Translations under genes and position numbers: made by a program
Shown here: positions 18,262-27,353 of the stretch, in pieces
Layout of the letters: each line of letters begins with the position of its first letter
Position numbering within the stretch: the stretch's first letter is position 1
The notes under the pieces: generated by a model
Seen by the model: only the letters and a program-made list of their open reading frames with translations
Databases searched by the model: none
Told to the model about the DNA's origin: nothing
Source: Mesorhizobium liriopis
Lineage (GTDB): Bacteria; Pseudomonadota; Alphaproteobacteria; Rhizobiales; Rhizobiaceae
DNA length: 64,000 nucleotides
NCBI RefSeq assembly: GCF_024053505.1
Contig: NZ_JAMXQS010000004.1
Coordinates: forward strand, 124,001 to 188,000
Reading direction: 5' to 3'

Positions 18262-18825
18262 GTGAGCACTCACGACGTTTCAGAACCCACGCGGCGCGAC
18301 TTCCTTTATGTGGCGACCGGCGCAGTCGGCGCGGTCGGCGCGGCTGGTCTCGCATGGCCTTTTATCGACCAGATGCGGCCCGATGCCTCCACGCTGGCGC
18401 TCGCGACGGTCGAGGTCGATGTCGCCACCCTCGAGCCCGGCATGAGCCTGACCGCCAAATGGCGCGGCAAGCCGATCTTCATCCGCAACCGCACGGAAAA
18501 GGAAGTGGAAGAAGCCAAGGCCGTGCAGCTCGGCGATCTCAAGGACCCCGTTGCGCGCAACGCCAATGTGCCGGCTGACGCTCAGGCGACCGACATCGAC
18601 CGTTCGGCGGGCGAGGGCAAGGAGAACTGGATCGTGATGGTCGGCTCCTGCACCCATCTCGGCTGCGTGCCGCTCGGCCAGTCCGGTGATTTCGGCGGCT
18701 GGTTCTGCCCGTGCCACGGTTCGCACTACGACACGGCAGGCCGCATCCGCAAAGGCCCCGCACCACAGAACCTCGCCGTGCCGGTGTTCTCGTTCATCTC
18801 CGATACCAAGATCCGCATCGGTTAA
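18262..18825 (+). CDS. petA: ubiquinol-cytochrome c reductase iron-sulfur (Rieske) subunit
   Basis: 187 residues from a GTG at 18262 with GAGGAC upstream; a longer frame lacks a ribosome site. The N-terminus has a Tat-type RRDFLY (residues 11-16) followed by one membrane helix. The C-terminal domain holds both Rieske cluster motifs, CTHLGC (about 130) and CPCHGSHYD (about 149), which bind the 2Fe-2S centre through two Cys and two His. It passes electrons from ubiquinol to cytochrome c1 in the bc1 complex. It is the first gene of petABC, 15 bp before petB. Confidence 0.97.
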   Translation: MSTHDVSEPTRRDFLYVATGAVGAVGAAGLAWPFIDQMRPDASTLALATVEVDVATLEPGMSLTAKWRGKPIFIRNRTEKEVEEAKAVQLGDLKDPVARNANVPADAQATDIDRSAGEGKENWIVMVGSCTHLGCVPLGQSGDFGGWFCPCHGSHYDTAGRIRKGPAPQNLAVPVFSFISDTKIRIG

Positions 18826-18840
18826 AACAGGGAGGATTCC

Positions 18841-20142
18841 ATGGGCGCCCATTCCACCTATTCTCCCAAGACGGGCATCGGCCGCTGGGTCGATGCGCGC
18901 ATGCCGCTGCCGCGCCTCGTACACGACTCGTTCGTGTCCTTTCCGGTGCCGCGCAACCTGAACTACGCCTACACCTTCGGCGGCATCCTGGCCTTGATGC
19001 TCGGCGCGCAGATCCTGACCGGCGTGGTGCTCGCCATGCACTACGCGGCGGATACGCGTTTCGCGTTCCAGTCGGTCGAAAAGGTCATGCGCGACGTGAA
19101 TTCGGGCTGGCTGCTGCGCTACCTGCACGCCAACGGCGCGTCGATGTTCTTCATCGCCGTCTACCTGCACATCGCCCGCGGCCTTTATTACGGTTCCTAC
19201 AAGCAGCCGCGTGAGCTGCTCTGGATCCTCGGCTGCATCATCTACCTCCTGATGATGGCGACCGGCTTCATGGGCTACGTGCTGCCTTGGGGCCAGATGA
19301 GCTTCTGGGGCGCCACCGTCATCACCGGCTTTTTCACCGCCATTCCGCTGGTCGGCGAGTGGGTGCAGCAGCTGCTGCTCGGCGGCTTCGCCGTGGACAA
19401 TCCGACGCTCAACCGCTTCTTCGCACTGCACTACCTCTTGCCCTTCATGATCGCGGGCGTCGTCGTGCTTCATATCTGGGCGCTGCATGTGGTGGGCCAG
19501 ACGAACCCGACCGGTATCGAGGTCAAGTCGAAGACCGACACGGTCGCTTTCACGCCTTACGCGACCGTCAAGGACGCGCTGGGCATGATCGTGTTCCTGA
19601 TCCTGTTCTCCTATTTCGTCTTCTACCTGCCGAACTATCTCGGCCATCCCGACAACTATACGATCGCTAACCCGCTCAAGACGCCGGCCCATATCGTGCC
19701 CGAATGGTACTACCTGCCGTTCTATGCGATCCTGCGCGCCATCACCTTCAATATCGGGCCGATCGACTCCAAGCTGGGCGGCGTGCTGGCGATGTTCGGT
19801 GCCATCGCGGTGCTGTTCTTCGTGCCGTGGCTCGACACGTCGCGCGTGCGCTCGGCGGCCTACCGTCCCTGGTACAAGCTGTTCTTCTGGCTCTTCGCGA
19901 TAAACGCGATCTTCCTCGGCTGGCTCGGCTCGCGTCCGGCTGAAGGCGCCTACGTGATCATGTCGCAGCTTTCGACGCTCTACTACTTCGCGTTCTTTCT
20001 CGTGATCATGCCGCTGCTCGGCCTGTTCGAAACGCCGCGCAAGCTGCCCGGTTCGATCACCGAAGCGGTGCTCGCCAAGCATGGTGGCCATGGCGCTGCC
20101 CTGCCGCAGGGTGCCGCTGCCGCGCCCGAGCATAAGGGCTGA
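18841..20142 (+). CDS. petB: cytochrome b of the bc1 complex
   Basis: 433 residues with about eight membrane helices. The heme-ligating histidines sit in the second and fourth helices ([28 protein letters not shown] and [10 protein letters not shown]). The quinol-site signature PEWY is present ([13 protein letters not shown]). It is a stand-alone cytochrome b, not a fusion with cytochrome c1. The start ATG follows GGGAGGATTCC. It lies between petA and petC in one operon and forms the proton-translocating quinol-oxidising core. Confidence 0.97.
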   Translation: MGAHSTYSPKTGIGRWVDARMPLPRLVHDSFVSFPVPRNLNYAYTFGGILALMLGAQILTGVVLAMHYAADTRFAFQSVEKVMRDVNSGWLLRYLHANGASMFFIAVYLHIARGLYYGSYKQPRELLWILGCIIYLLMMATGFMGYVLPWGQMSFWGATVITGFFTAIPLVGEWVQQLLLGGFAVDNPTLNRFFALHYLLPFMIAGVVVLHIWALHVVGQTNPTGIEVKSKTDTVAFTPYATVKDALGMIVFLILFSYFVFYLPNYLGHPDNYTIANPLKTPAHIVPEWYYLPFYAILRAITFNIGPIDSKLGGVLAMFGAIAVLFFVPWLDTSRVRSAAYRPWYKLFFWLFAINAIFLGWLGSRPAEGAYVIMSQLSTLYYFAFFLVIMPLLGLFETPRKLPGSITEAVLAKHGGHGAALPQGAAAAPEHKG

Positions 20143-20187
20143 GCCGTGGGAGTGCTGGGAAGACGCATGGTGTCTGGGGGAATGCGC

Positions 20188-21045
20188 ATGAACAAGATGA
20201 TGGCCAGCCTGGCGGTCGTCGGATTGGCGATGGGGCTGAGCGGCGCCGTCGCTCAGGAAGCCGAGCACAGCGAGGCTGAGCCGACGCATTTCCCGATCCA
20301 CAAGCCCGAATATGAAAGCTGGAGCTTCGCAGGCCCCTTCGGAACCTATGACAAGGCCCAGCTGCAGCGGGGCTTCAAGGTTTACCGCGAGGTCTGCTCG
20401 GCCTGCCACTCGATGAACTATGTCCCGTTCCGCGCCCTGGAAGGGCTCGGCTATTCGGAAGGGCAGGTGAAGACCATCGCCGCCGAATACGAGGTGCAGG
20501 ATGGGCCGAATGCGGATGGCGACATGTTCACCCGCAAGGCGATTCCGTCCGACTACTTCCCGTCGCCCTATGCCAACCCGGAAGCAGCGGCCGCGTCCAA
20601 CAACGGTGCCGCTCCGCCCGATCTTTCGCTGATCGCCAAGGCGCGCGCGGTTGAGCGTGGCTTCCCGAACTTCGTGTTCGACATCTTCACGCAATATGCC
20701 GAGATGGGCCCGGACTATATCCATGCGCTTCTGACCGGCTACGACCAGACGCCGCCGCAAGGCATGGAGATCGCGGAAGGCACGCACTACAATCCGTATT
20801 TCATTGCGGGCAAGTCGCTCGCCATGCCCAAGCCGCTGAGCGACGGGCAGGTGACCTACGACGACGGCTCGCCCGGCACCGTGGACCAGTATTCGCGTGA
20901 CGTTTCCGCCTTCCTAATGTGGGCCGCCGAACCGCATATGGATGACCGCAAGCGCATGGGCTTCCGCGTGATCCTGTTCCTGCTCGTGATGACCGGCCTC
21001 GTCTGGGCTACCAAGCGCCGCATCTGGGCGGACGTGCCGCACTGA
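20188..21045 (+). CDS. petC: cytochrome c1 of the bc1 complex
   Basis: 285 residues from the ATG at 20188, placed 7 bp after a GGGGG run; ATG codons at 20182 and 20167 and a GTG at 20146 are in-frame alternatives. The start gives a normal signal peptide (MNKMMASLAVVGLAMGLSGA) cut before QEAEH. The heme site is CSACH (in REVCSACHSMNYVPF) and a single C-terminal anchor helix precedes KRRIWADVPH. It receives electrons from the Rieske centre and gives them to soluble cytochrome c. It is followed by a clear intrinsic terminator. Confidence 0.95.
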   Translation: MNKMMASLAVVGLAMGLSGAVAQEAEHSEAEPTHFPIHKPEYESWSFAGPFGTYDKAQLQRGFKVYREVCSACHSMNYVPFRALEGLGYSEGQVKTIAAEYEVQDGPNADGDMFTRKAIPSDYFPSPYANPEAAAASNNGAAPPDLSLIAKARAVERGFPNFVFDIFTQYAEMGPDYIHALLTGYDQTPPQGMEIAEGTHYNPYFIAGKSLAMPKPLSDGQVTYDDGSPGTVDQYSRDVSAFLMWAAEPHMDDRKRMGFRVILFLLVMTGLVWATKRRIWADVPH

Positions 21046-21072
21046 GGTAAGAAGCAGATCAGTCCGATTCCG

Positions 21073-21096
21073 AAGGGCGCCTTTTGGGCGCCCTTT
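21073..21096 (+). terminator. intrinsic terminator after petC
   Basis: AAGGGCGCC (21073-21081) pairs perfectly with GGCGCCCTT (21087-21095) around a 5-nt TTTTG loop, with a short T tail. It lies 28 bp after the petC stop and ends the petABC transcript before apt. Confidence 0.8.
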
Positions 21097-21152
21097 GCAT
21101 TGTTGGGGAGGCCATTTGGGCTTCACCTGACCAAAGCACGAGAGTTCCGCTC

Positions 21153-21698
21153 ATGTCCGCCTTCAACGAAAGCACTCTCGCGGCCAGCATCCGCACCATC
21201 GTGGATTATCCCAAGCCGGGCATCCTGTTTCGCGACATCACCACGCTGCTCGGCGACGCCCGCGCCTTCCGCCGTGCAGTCGACGCCCTGGTACAGCCTT
21301 ATGCGGGCTCGAAGGTGGACAAGGTCGCGGGCATCGAGGCGCGCGGTTTCATTCTGGGCGGCGCGGTCGCACATCAGCTCTCCGCCGGCTTCGTGCCGAT
21401 CCGCAAGAAGGGCAAGCTCCCGCACGACACGGTGCGCATCGCCTACAGCCTGGAATACGGCATCGACGAGATGGAAATGCACAGGGATGCCATCGCGCCG
21501 GGCGACAAGGTGATCCTCGTGGACGATCTGATCGCGACGGGCGGCACGGCAGAGGCCGCCGCCAAGCTCCTGCAGCAGATGGGCGCCGACATCGTCGCGG
21601 CGTGCTTCGTGATCGATCTGCCGGATCTGGGCGGCCGAAAGCGGTTGGAAGCGCTGGGGGTGGATGTCAGGACGCTGATTGCGTTTGACGGCCACTAG
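21153..21698 (+). CDS. apt: adenine phosphoribosyltransferase
   Basis: 181 residues, the normal length. It converts adenine and PRPP to AMP in purine salvage. The PRPP-binding motif [14 protein letters not shown] is at about residues 118-131, and the amino-terminal [16 protein letters not shown] and [15 protein letters not shown] are typical of Apt. The ATG at 21153 was chosen because the upstream in-frame extension crosses the petC terminator. It appears to be transcribed on its own. Confidence 0.95.
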   Translation: MSAFNESTLAASIRTIVDYPKPGILFRDITTLLGDARAFRRAVDALVQPYAGSKVDKVAGIEARGFILGGAVAHQLSAGFVPIRKKGKLPHDTVRIAYSLEYGIDEMEMHRDAIAPGDKVILVDDLIATGGTAEAAAKLLQQMGADIVAACFVIDLPDLGGRKRLEALGVDVRTLIAFDGH

Positions 21699-22323
21699 GG
21701 GCTGTCCAGTTCTTTTTAAACCGGGCAGATCCTCGATTCCTCGGTTTGCGGCGGTGTGGGGACAAGCCGGCTTCCACCTTGCTCGGACAGCCTCGGTTTC
21801 GTGGCCGCCGCCGCGCTCCCGGCCGCAAGACGGCTGCGCGCCATCGCCGAAATCGCACCGGCACGGTGATGAATAAAAACTCAGGCCTCGCCACGCAAAC
21901 CCTTGCGCTCCGGGGTTCACCGCTTTTCTTCGTCCACGCCTTCTTCGCTTCGCGTAGATTTCGCTTACCGCTTCATCGGGAGCCAGGTCGCGACGGCGAT
22001 CCTGAGGAGCGGACGGTGCCGGATTGGTCGCGCCAACGTAGCGCAGCTGGGTGATGAGCCCCTAAGTCCGGGCCCCAAGTGAGGAACGTGGTAGCGCGCG
22101 TTCTGTGGACCTAGGGCAAGAACACCGAAACGGCGCGTGGCGGAGGCCACCCAAACATTTGAAGTTCCGCAGGCCGGGCGTCACGCGCCGTCTCCTGAAA
22201 TCAACCCAAACCCGATCCGCCTCGGCACACCGAGCGCGGCGACGATGGCGCGCATCCGGACGTTGCCGAGGCAAAGTGAAATCCCCTTCAACGAGAACAG
22301 AGCAAACCCTTGGCGACAACCCG
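21699..22323. other. 625-bp region without a recognisable gene
   Basis: Between apt and the convergent MaoC gene. Short open frames exist on both strands, but none has a ribosome site, a family pattern or a normal codon choice. Composition is mixed, with a less GC-rich patch near 21870-21990. I see no tRNA, hairpin terminator or IS end. It could be a decayed gene or insertion scar. Confidence 0.5.
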
Positions 22324-22791
22324 CTAGGCCCGCAGCAACACCGCGCTCTCGAATTCCAGCACCTTGTCGCCCGTGCTGTCATATGCCTCGGCCAGCGTCG
22401 TCACGATCCGCCAGCCCGGCCGCGAAGCCATGCGCCGGTGCGCGGTGACCTTTCGCGAATAGCTTACCGTCTCGCCTGCGAAGACCGGCTTGGGCCAGCG
22501 CAGGTTCTGGAAACCGGGGGAGGGCCCGAATTCCGGACGCGGGCCGGGGCCGTCCCAAGCTTGCGCCGTTGCCTTATCCTGCTGGGCGAGGTTGAGCTTC
22601 ATCCAGACCGAGGCCGTATGCCAGCCGGACGCACAGAGCGCCCCGAAGACGGAGTGGCGGGCCAGTTCCTCATCGAGATGAAAGGGCTGCGGGTCCCACT
22701 TCGCGGCGAATTCCTTGATCGAGCCCACGTCGAAAGTGTGGGTGCCGAGCGGGATCGTTTCGCCGAGGCTGAGATACTGATCGAGCGTCAT
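22324..22791 (-). CDS. MaoC family dehydratase (second of a pair)
   Basis: 155 residues of hotdog fold. The hydratase pattern is visible at about residues 28-60: FAAKWDPQPFHLDEELARHS followed by FGALCASGWHTASV, which supplies the Asp and His pair of R-hydratase-like enzymes. The C-terminal half (LRWPKPVFAGETVSYSRKV) is also typical. Its start overlaps the stop of a second MaoC-like gene by 4 bp, so the two are coupled and may form a heterodimer. The acyl substrate is unknown. Confidence 0.88.
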   Translation of the reverse strand: MTLDQYLSLGETIPLGTHTFDVGSIKEFAAKWDPQPFHLDEELARHSVFGALCASGWHTASVWMKLNLAQQDKATAQAWDGPGPRPEFGPSPGFQNLRWPKPVFAGETVSYSRKVTAHRRMASRPGWRIVTTLAEAYDSTGDKVLEFESAVLLRA

Positions 22792-23243
22792 GGCCGCTCC
22801 CGCGTGGCGAACATGCCGGTGTTCTGAAGCTCGACCACGACATCGCCGCGTGCATTGCTGATCTCATGCGCCAGCGTCACCAGCCCCAAGCCGGGGCGCG
22901 ACTTGGACAGCCGCTTGTCGAGCACGGTGGTCTTGCCGGAAAGAACGTCGCCCGCCAGCACCGGCCGCTTCCAGCGCACGAAATCGATGCCGGGCGCGCC
23001 TTGCGAGGTGGAGTCGATGAGGAACGCGTCGCACATCATGCGCATGAACATGGCGCAGGTGTGCCAGCCGGAGGCGGCAAGGCCACCGAGCAAGCTCGCG
23101 CGGCCCGCTTCCTCGCTCAGATGCATGGGCTGGGCGTCGAACTCGGACGCGAAGGCGACGATCTCGTCCGCGCTCACCGTCCGGGTGCCGAGAGAAATCT
23201 CGTTCCCGACGGTGAAGTCCTCATAGGCCCAGCTCTTGTCCAT
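22788..23243 (-). CDS. MaoC family dehydratase (first of a pair)
   Basis: 151 residues, paralogous to the next gene. It shares FASEFDAQPMHLSEEAGRAS and LGGLAASGWHTCAM, then WKRPVLAGDVLSGKTTV. The hotdog fold and the Asp/His motif suggest (R)-specific enoyl-CoA or related hydratase activity. It lies 9 bp after ychF on the same strand, so it can be read from the ychF promoter. A linked pair of single-hotdog MaoC proteins suggests a two-subunit enzyme, which is inference. Confidence 0.88.
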   Translation of the reverse strand: MDKSWAYEDFTVGNEISLGTRTVSADEIVAFASEFDAQPMHLSEEAGRASLLGGLAASGWHTCAMFMRMMCDAFLIDSTSQGAPGIDFVRWKRPVLAGDVLSGKTTVLDKRLSKSRPGLGLVTLAHEISNARGDVVVELQNTGMFATRERP

Positions 23244-23252
23244 CGCCCGGCC

Positions 23253-24356
23253 TCAGACGTTGAACTTGAACAGCATCACGTCGCCGTCCTGCACCACATA
23301 TTCCTTGCCTTCGTCGCGCGCCTTGCCGGCATCGCGCGCGGCCACTTCGCCGCCGAGTTCCACGAAATCCTTGAAGGCGATGGTCTGGGCGCGGATGAAG
23401 CCACGCTCGAAATCCGTATGGATGACGCCCGCCGCTTCCGGCGCCTTGGCGCCCTTGCGCACCGTCCAGGCACGCGTCTCCTTGGGGCCCGCGGTGAAAT
23501 AAGTGATGAGGTTCAGGAGGCCGTAGCCTTCGCGGATCAGGCGGTCGAGGCCGGGCTCTTCGAGGCCGAGATCGGACAGGAACTCGCGTGCATCGGCATC
23601 CGGCAGCTGCGCCACTTCGGCCTCGATGGCGGCCGAGATGACGACCGTCCGCGCACCTTGCTCGGCGGCCATGGCCTCCACGGCCTTGGTATGCTCGTTG
23701 CCGGTCGCCGCATCGCCTTCGGCGACGTTGCAGACATAGAGGACGGGCTTCGAGGTGAGCAGGTTCAGACCCTTGAGGATCACCAGATCCTCGGGTGCGA
23801 TGTCCTTCAGCATGACGCGCACAGGCTTGCCGTCCTGCAACAGGGTGGTCGCCTGTTCCATGACGGGAAGTACCGCCATCGACTCCTTGTCCTTCGAGGC
23901 GGCCCGCTTGCGCGTCTGAAGAAGGCGGCGCTCGAGGCTTTCGAGGTCGGACAGCATCAATTCCGTTTCGACCGTTTCTGCATCCGCCACCGGATCGATG
24001 CGGCCTTCGACATGGGTGATGTCGTCATCCTCGAAGCAGCGCAGCACGTGGACGACGGCATCGACCTCCCGGATATTGGCGAGGAACTGGTTGCCGAGAC
24101 CCTCACCCTTGGATGCGCCGCGCACGAGGCCGGCAATGTCCACGAAGGAAATGCGCGTCGGCACGATCTCCTTCGACTTGGCGATGCCCGCGATCTGGTC
24201 GAGCCGCTTGTCGGGCACGGCGACCTCACCGGTGTTCGGCTCGATGGTGCAGAACGGATAGTTCGCGGCCTGCGCTGCGGCCGTACGCGTCAGGGCGTTG
24301 AAAAGCGTCGATTTGCCGACATTCGGCAAACCGACGATGCCACATCTGAAACCCAT
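23253..24356 (-). CDS. ychF: redox-regulated ATPase YchF
   Basis: 367 residues, the usual length. The P-loop is GLPNVGKST (residues 8-16), G3 is DIAGL, and the G4 equivalent is NVAE (in LYVCNVAEGD), the NxxE form that gives YchF ATP rather than GTP preference. The TGS domain occupies the last about 85 residues (LINLITYFTAGPKETRAW through MLFKFNV). It is the OLA1-family ATPase that associates with ribosomes and is linked to oxidative-stress responses. It sits in the conserved prs-rplY-pth-ychF neighbourhood. Confidence 0.97.
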   Translation of the reverse strand: MGFRCGIVGLPNVGKSTLFNALTRTAAAQAANYPFCTIEPNTGEVAVPDKRLDQIAGIAKSKEIVPTRISFVDIAGLVRGASKGEGLGNQFLANIREVDAVVHVLRCFEDDDITHVEGRIDPVADAETVETELMLSDLESLERRLLQTRKRAASKDKESMAVLPVMEQATTLLQDGKPVRVMLKDIAPEDLVILKGLNLLTSKPVLYVCNVAEGDAATGNEHTKAVEAMAAEQGARTVVISAAIEAEVAQLPDADAREFLSDLGLEEPGLDRLIREGYGLLNLITYFTAGPKETRAWTVRKGAKAPEAAGVIHTDFERGFIRAQTIAFKDFVELGGEVAARDAGKARDEGKEYVVQDGDVMLFKFNV

Positions 24357-24482
24357 AAGTGGAAACCTTGAACGGAAAAGGAGATTTGCGCGAGGCTATG
24401 GGGGATGGGGTCGAGGGTCGTCAAGTGTTGGTGGGAGTTCAGCGTAGGGACGATGAACTGATCGGCGACAAGTTCTGAGGCG

Positions 24483-24630
24483 CACCCCCCACCCTGTATC
24501 CCTCCCCACAAGGGGGAGGGAGGGCATCATCGTCGTATTCACCCTCGATGCTTGGTGTCCGGTTTGAAGGTGGGTGACGACGTTCGCGTTCCCATCCTCC
24601 TTGTGGGGAGGGGTAAGGGGTGGGGGTAGC
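24483..24630. repeat. imperfect inverted-repeat element (MITE-like) between pth and ychF
   Basis: The left arm at 24483-24524 (CACCCCCCACCCTGTATCCC then TCCCCACAAGGGGGAGGG) is matched in inverse by the right arm at 24592-24630 (CCTCCTTGTGGGGAGGGG then TAAGGGGTGGGGGTAG), with about 67 bp between. Each arm contains its own short palindrome CTCCCC-ACAA-GGGGAG. Palindromic CCCTCCCCACAAGGGG-type repeats are widespread between genes of rhizobial genomes. It fills most of the 323-bp gap at 24357-24679; no gene was seen there. Confidence 0.75.
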
Positions 24631-24679
24631 CTCTCCGCTGGGTTCCACGCCGAAGTAGAGGCTTTCACCTCACTCAGCT

Positions 24680-25384
24680 TCACTCCTTGCCCATCAGCTT
24701 CCGCAGCATGGCCGCCATCGGCCCGGTCTCCGGCAGCTTGGGCGCCGGTTGCTGTCGCGCCTGCCGGATGTGGCTTTGCGCCTTTGCCGGCTTCGGCGCA
24801 GGTGCAGGTTTGTCGCCTTGGCCCGTCAGCACGCTCACCTTGTTCATGAAGCCTGCTTCATCACCGGATGCGAGCAATGGGGCTGCATCAGCCAGCGCGT
24901 CCAGCAACGGGTCGAGCCATTCGGCTTCGGCCTTTGCGAAGTCGCCCAGCACATGCGGCGTCACCAGATGCTTGGAGCCCGGATGGCCGATGCCGAGGCG
25001 CACGCGGCGGTAGTCCTGCCCGCAATGGCCGTCGATCGAACGAATCCCGTTATGGCCGCCAGCCCCGCCGCCGCGCTTCACGCGGACCTTGCCGGGCGCG
25101 AGGTCGAGTTCGTCGTAGAAGACGGTCAGGGCTGAGGTTTCGAGCTTGAAGAAGCGCAAGGCTTCGCCGACCGGCTGGCCGGACAGGTTCATGAAGCTCT
25201 GCGGCTTGAGAAGAAGGATCTTCTGGCCGCCGATGCGGCCCTCGGCGATCTCGGCCGAGAATTTCTTGCTCCACGGCGCGAAGCCATGGCGGGACGCGAT
25301 GCGGTCCACCGCCATGAAGCCGATATTGTGGCGCTGGCCGGCATGTTGCCGGCCAGGATTGCCGAGGCCTGCCCAGACGAGCAT
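24680..25384 (-). CDS. pth: peptidyl-tRNA hydrolase
   Basis: 234 residues, about 40 longer than the E. coli enzyme because of a Pro/Ala/Lys-rich tail after residue 190 that is common in Rhizobiales. The core shows VWAGLGNPG (3-11), the catalytic His in [36 protein letters not shown] with the catalytic Asp, and [13 protein letters not shown]. It recycles tRNA from prematurely released peptidyl-tRNA. It begins 21 bp after rplY, with which it is classically paired. Confidence 0.96.
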   Translation of the reverse strand: MLVWAGLGNPGRQHAGQRHNIGFMAVDRIASRHGFAPWSKKFSAEIAEGRIGGQKILLLKPQSFMNLSGQPVGEALRFFKLETSALTVFYDELDLAPGKVRVKRGGGAGGHNGIRSIDGHCGQDYRRVRLGIGHPGSKHLVTPHVLGDFAKAEAEWLDPLLDALADAAPLLASGDEAGFMNKVSVLTGQGDKPAPAPKPAKAQSHIRQARQQPAPKLPETGPMAAMLRKLMGKE

Positions 25385-25405
25385 TCCTGCCTCCTGAGAA
25401 AAGGA

Positions 25406-26083
25406 TTACTCCTTGTTCTCTTCCGTCTCGCCTTCGCCCTCGGCGGCAGTTGCTTCGGCCTCAGCCTCGGCACGCTCTTCAGCCGGCGCGGTTTCTTCGG
25501 CCGTCTCGGCCTTCATCGCCGACGAAGCGGCAATGGTGGCAACGGTGAAGTCGCGGTCGGTGATGACCGGACGCGTGCCTTCCGGCAGCGCGATGGCCGA
25601 GATGTGGATCGAATCGCCGATCTCGAGACCGGTGAGGTCGAAAGTCAGGCTGTCCGGGATCTTGTCGGCCTGGCAGTGCAGTTCGACTTCGTGGCGCACG
25701 ATGTTGAGAACGCCGCCGCGCTTGATGCCGGGCGCCTCATCTTCGTTGATGAAGTGCACGGGCACCTGCACGTTCACTTCCGAGTTGCGGCCGATGCGCA
25801 GGAAGTCGACGTGAACCGGCGCGTCGCTCACGGGGTCAAGCTGGTAGTCCTTGGGGAGGACACGGATCTTCTGGCCGCCGACATCGATGGTCGCGACCGT
25901 GGTCATGAAGCCGCCGCCATGGATCTTGTAGAAGATGTCCTTGTAAGGCAGGGTGATCGAGATCGGGGCTTGCTTTTCGCCGTAAATGACGGCGGGCACC
26001 TGGCCATTGCGGCGCATTGCACGGGCGGACCCCTTACCGACCCGATCGCGCGCCTCGGCCTTGAGCTCGTAAGTTTCGCTCAT
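25406..26083 (-). CDS. rplY: 50S ribosomal protein L25/general stress protein Ctc
   Basis: 225 residues from the ATG at 26083, which has AAGGAAA 5 bp upstream. The long Ctc form has an N-terminal 5S rRNA-binding L25 domain ([20 protein letters not shown], then [15 protein letters not shown]) and a C-terminal TL5-type beta domain (about 95-185), ending in an acidic Glu/Ala tail ([20 protein letters not shown]). It binds 5S rRNA in the large subunit. The gene lies between prs and pth on the same strand, with a hairpin in the leader. Confidence 0.96.
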   Translation of the reverse strand: MSETYELKAEARDRVGKGSARAMRRNGQVPAVIYGEKQAPISITLPYKDIFYKIHGGGFMTTVATIDVGGQKIRVLPKDYQLDPVSDAPVHVDFLRIGRNSEVNVQVPVHFINEDEAPGIKRGGVLNIVRHEVELHCQADKIPDSLTFDLTGLEIGDSIHISAIALPEGTRPVITDRDFTVATIAASSAMKAETAEETAPAEERAEAEAEATAAEGEGETEENKE

Positions 26084-26130
26084 GGCATTTCCTTTCGCGT
26101 GTTGCTGGAGATTCCAGCCCAAGGGGCTGA

Positions 26131-26160
26131 AACAACGAAAGCCGCATGATCTGCGGCTTC
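26131..26160 (-). terminator. hairpin between prs and rplY
   Basis: Read on the minus strand, GAAGCCGCA and TGCGGCTTTC form a 9-bp stem (one bulge) around a 5-nt loop at 26137-26160, followed by GTTGTT. It can end the prs transcript or act as an attenuator in the rplY leader, as it lies about 50 bp before the rplY start. Confidence 0.55.
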
Positions 26161-26249
26161 GTGCCTCTCGCTGCCTCCAAGGGTGTCTGCGAGAGGTGAG
26201 GGGCCTATAGCGGACAGGTGGCTGTTCCGCAAGGCAAATAGGCAGAGGT

Positions 26250-27182
26250 TCAGTCGAAGAGGCTCGAGACCGACTCTTCGCTTGCGGTGCGCGTGATGGC
26301 TTCGCCGATAAGGTCGGCGATCGACACGACGCGGATATTGGCCGCCGCCTCGACGGCAGCGGCAGGCTGGATCGAGTCGGTGATCACCAGTTCCTTCAGC
26401 TTGGAGCCCGTGATGCGCGACACGGCCGTGCCGGAAAGCACGCCATGGGTGATATAGGCAGTGACGCTCGCGGCGCCGTTCTTCAGAAGCGCATCGGCGG
26501 CGTTCACCAGCGTGCCGCCCGAATCCACGATGTCGTCGAACAGCAGGCAGTCCTTGCCCGATACGTCGCCGATGATGTTCATGACTTCGGATTCACCCGG
26601 GCGCTCGCGCCGCTTGTCGACGATGGCGAGCTGGGCATCGATGCGCTTGGCGAGCGCACGGGCGCGCACCACGCCGCCCACATCTGGCGAGACGACCATG
26701 ATGTTGGACGTGTCATTGCGCGCCTTGACGTCACGCGACATCACCGGCACGGCGAAGAGGTTGTCGGTGGGAATATCGAAGAAGCCCTGGATCTGCCCGG
26801 CGTGGAGGTCGAGCGTCAGGACGCGGTCGGCGCCCGCCTGGGTGATGAGGTTGGCGACGAGCTTGGCCGAGATCGGCGTGCGGCCCGAGGCGCGGCGGTC
26901 CTGGCGGGCATAGCCGAAATAGGGAACCACCGCCGTGATGCGCTTGGCCGAGGAGCGGCGGAAGGCATCGATCATGATGAGCAGTTCCATCAGGTGATCG
27001 TTGGCCGGATACGATGTCGATTGCAGCACGAACACGTCCTGCCCGCGCACGTTCTCCTGGATCTCGACGAAGATTTCCTGGTCGGCGAAGCGGCGCACGG
27101 ATGCGCGCCCGAGCGGAATCGAAAGGTAGCGGGCGACCGCTTCGGCCAGGACCCTATTGGAGTTGCCGGCGAAAAGCTTCAT
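26250..27182 (-). CDS. prs: ribose-phosphate pyrophosphokinase
   Basis: 310 residues from the ATG at 27182; the frame extends 18 codons further but that part is not conserved. It makes PRPP from ribose 5-phosphate and ATP. Visible signatures: the start [20 protein letters not shown], the ATP loop [19 protein letters not shown], the PRPP-synthase site [14 protein letters not shown], and the ribose-phosphate loop [13 protein letters not shown]. It is the first gene of the prs-rplY-pth-ychF series and feeds apt and nucleotide synthesis. Confidence 0.97.
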   Translation of the reverse strand: MKLFAGNSNRVLAEAVARYLSIPLGRASVRRFADQEIFVEIQENVRGQDVFVLQSTSYPANDHLMELLIMIDAFRRSSAKRITAVVPYFGYARQDRRASGRTPISAKLVANLITQAGADRVLTLDLHAGQIQGFFDIPTDNLFAVPVMSRDVKARNDTSNIMVVSPDVGGVVRARALAKRIDAQLAIVDKRRERPGESEVMNIIGDVSGKDCLLFDDIVDSGGTLVNAADALLKNGAASVTAYITHGVLSGTAVSRITGSKLKELVITDSIQPAAAVEAAANIRVVSIADLIGEAITRTASEESVSSLFD

Positions 27183-27282
27183 CGAAACGGGACCTGGGAA
27201 TGCCTGGGGAATCGAACGCGTGCACGCTCTAACCATGCGCCCGGCTAATGCAAGGGCTTAGCGCGTGTTAGCGGCGGTTCGA

Positions 27283-27346
27283 GAAAAAAGGGTAAAGGCG
27301 GGTGAGGTGGTTGAGCCACGGTTCGTGGACCAACCTTTCCCTCACC
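27283..27346 (-). terminator. long bulged hairpin terminator after the M24 hydrolase gene
   Basis: On the minus strand, three nested paired blocks (GGTGAGG/CCTCACC, GGTTG/CAACC, CCACG/CGTGG) form a long hairpin at 27301-27346. It is followed by CGCC, then a T-rich stretch with six Ts at 27284-27289. It begins 7 bp past the stop of the last gene in the lgt operon. Confidence 0.7.
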
Positions 27347-27353
27347 TCAACGC

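Noticed and set aside
18280-20787. Long open frame on the minus strand (about 835 codons) opposite petABC
   Set aside because: It spans three well-identified genes on the plus strand and has no recognisable domain.
21746-22054. Open frame on the plus strand in the apt-MaoC gap
   Set aside because: Arg-rich product without any pattern, start without a ribosome site, and low-quality codon use.
22137-22448. Open frame on the plus strand starting MAEATQTFEVP
   Set aside because: The first part looks protein-like, but the frame then runs into the antisense of the MaoC gene, with no family match or proper ribosome site. Left as part of the unexplained gap.
27190-27260. T-loop-like GTTCGATTCC on the minus strand upstream of prs
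   Set aside because: No T-stem, anticodon arm or acceptor pairing can be formed around it, so it is not a tRNA.
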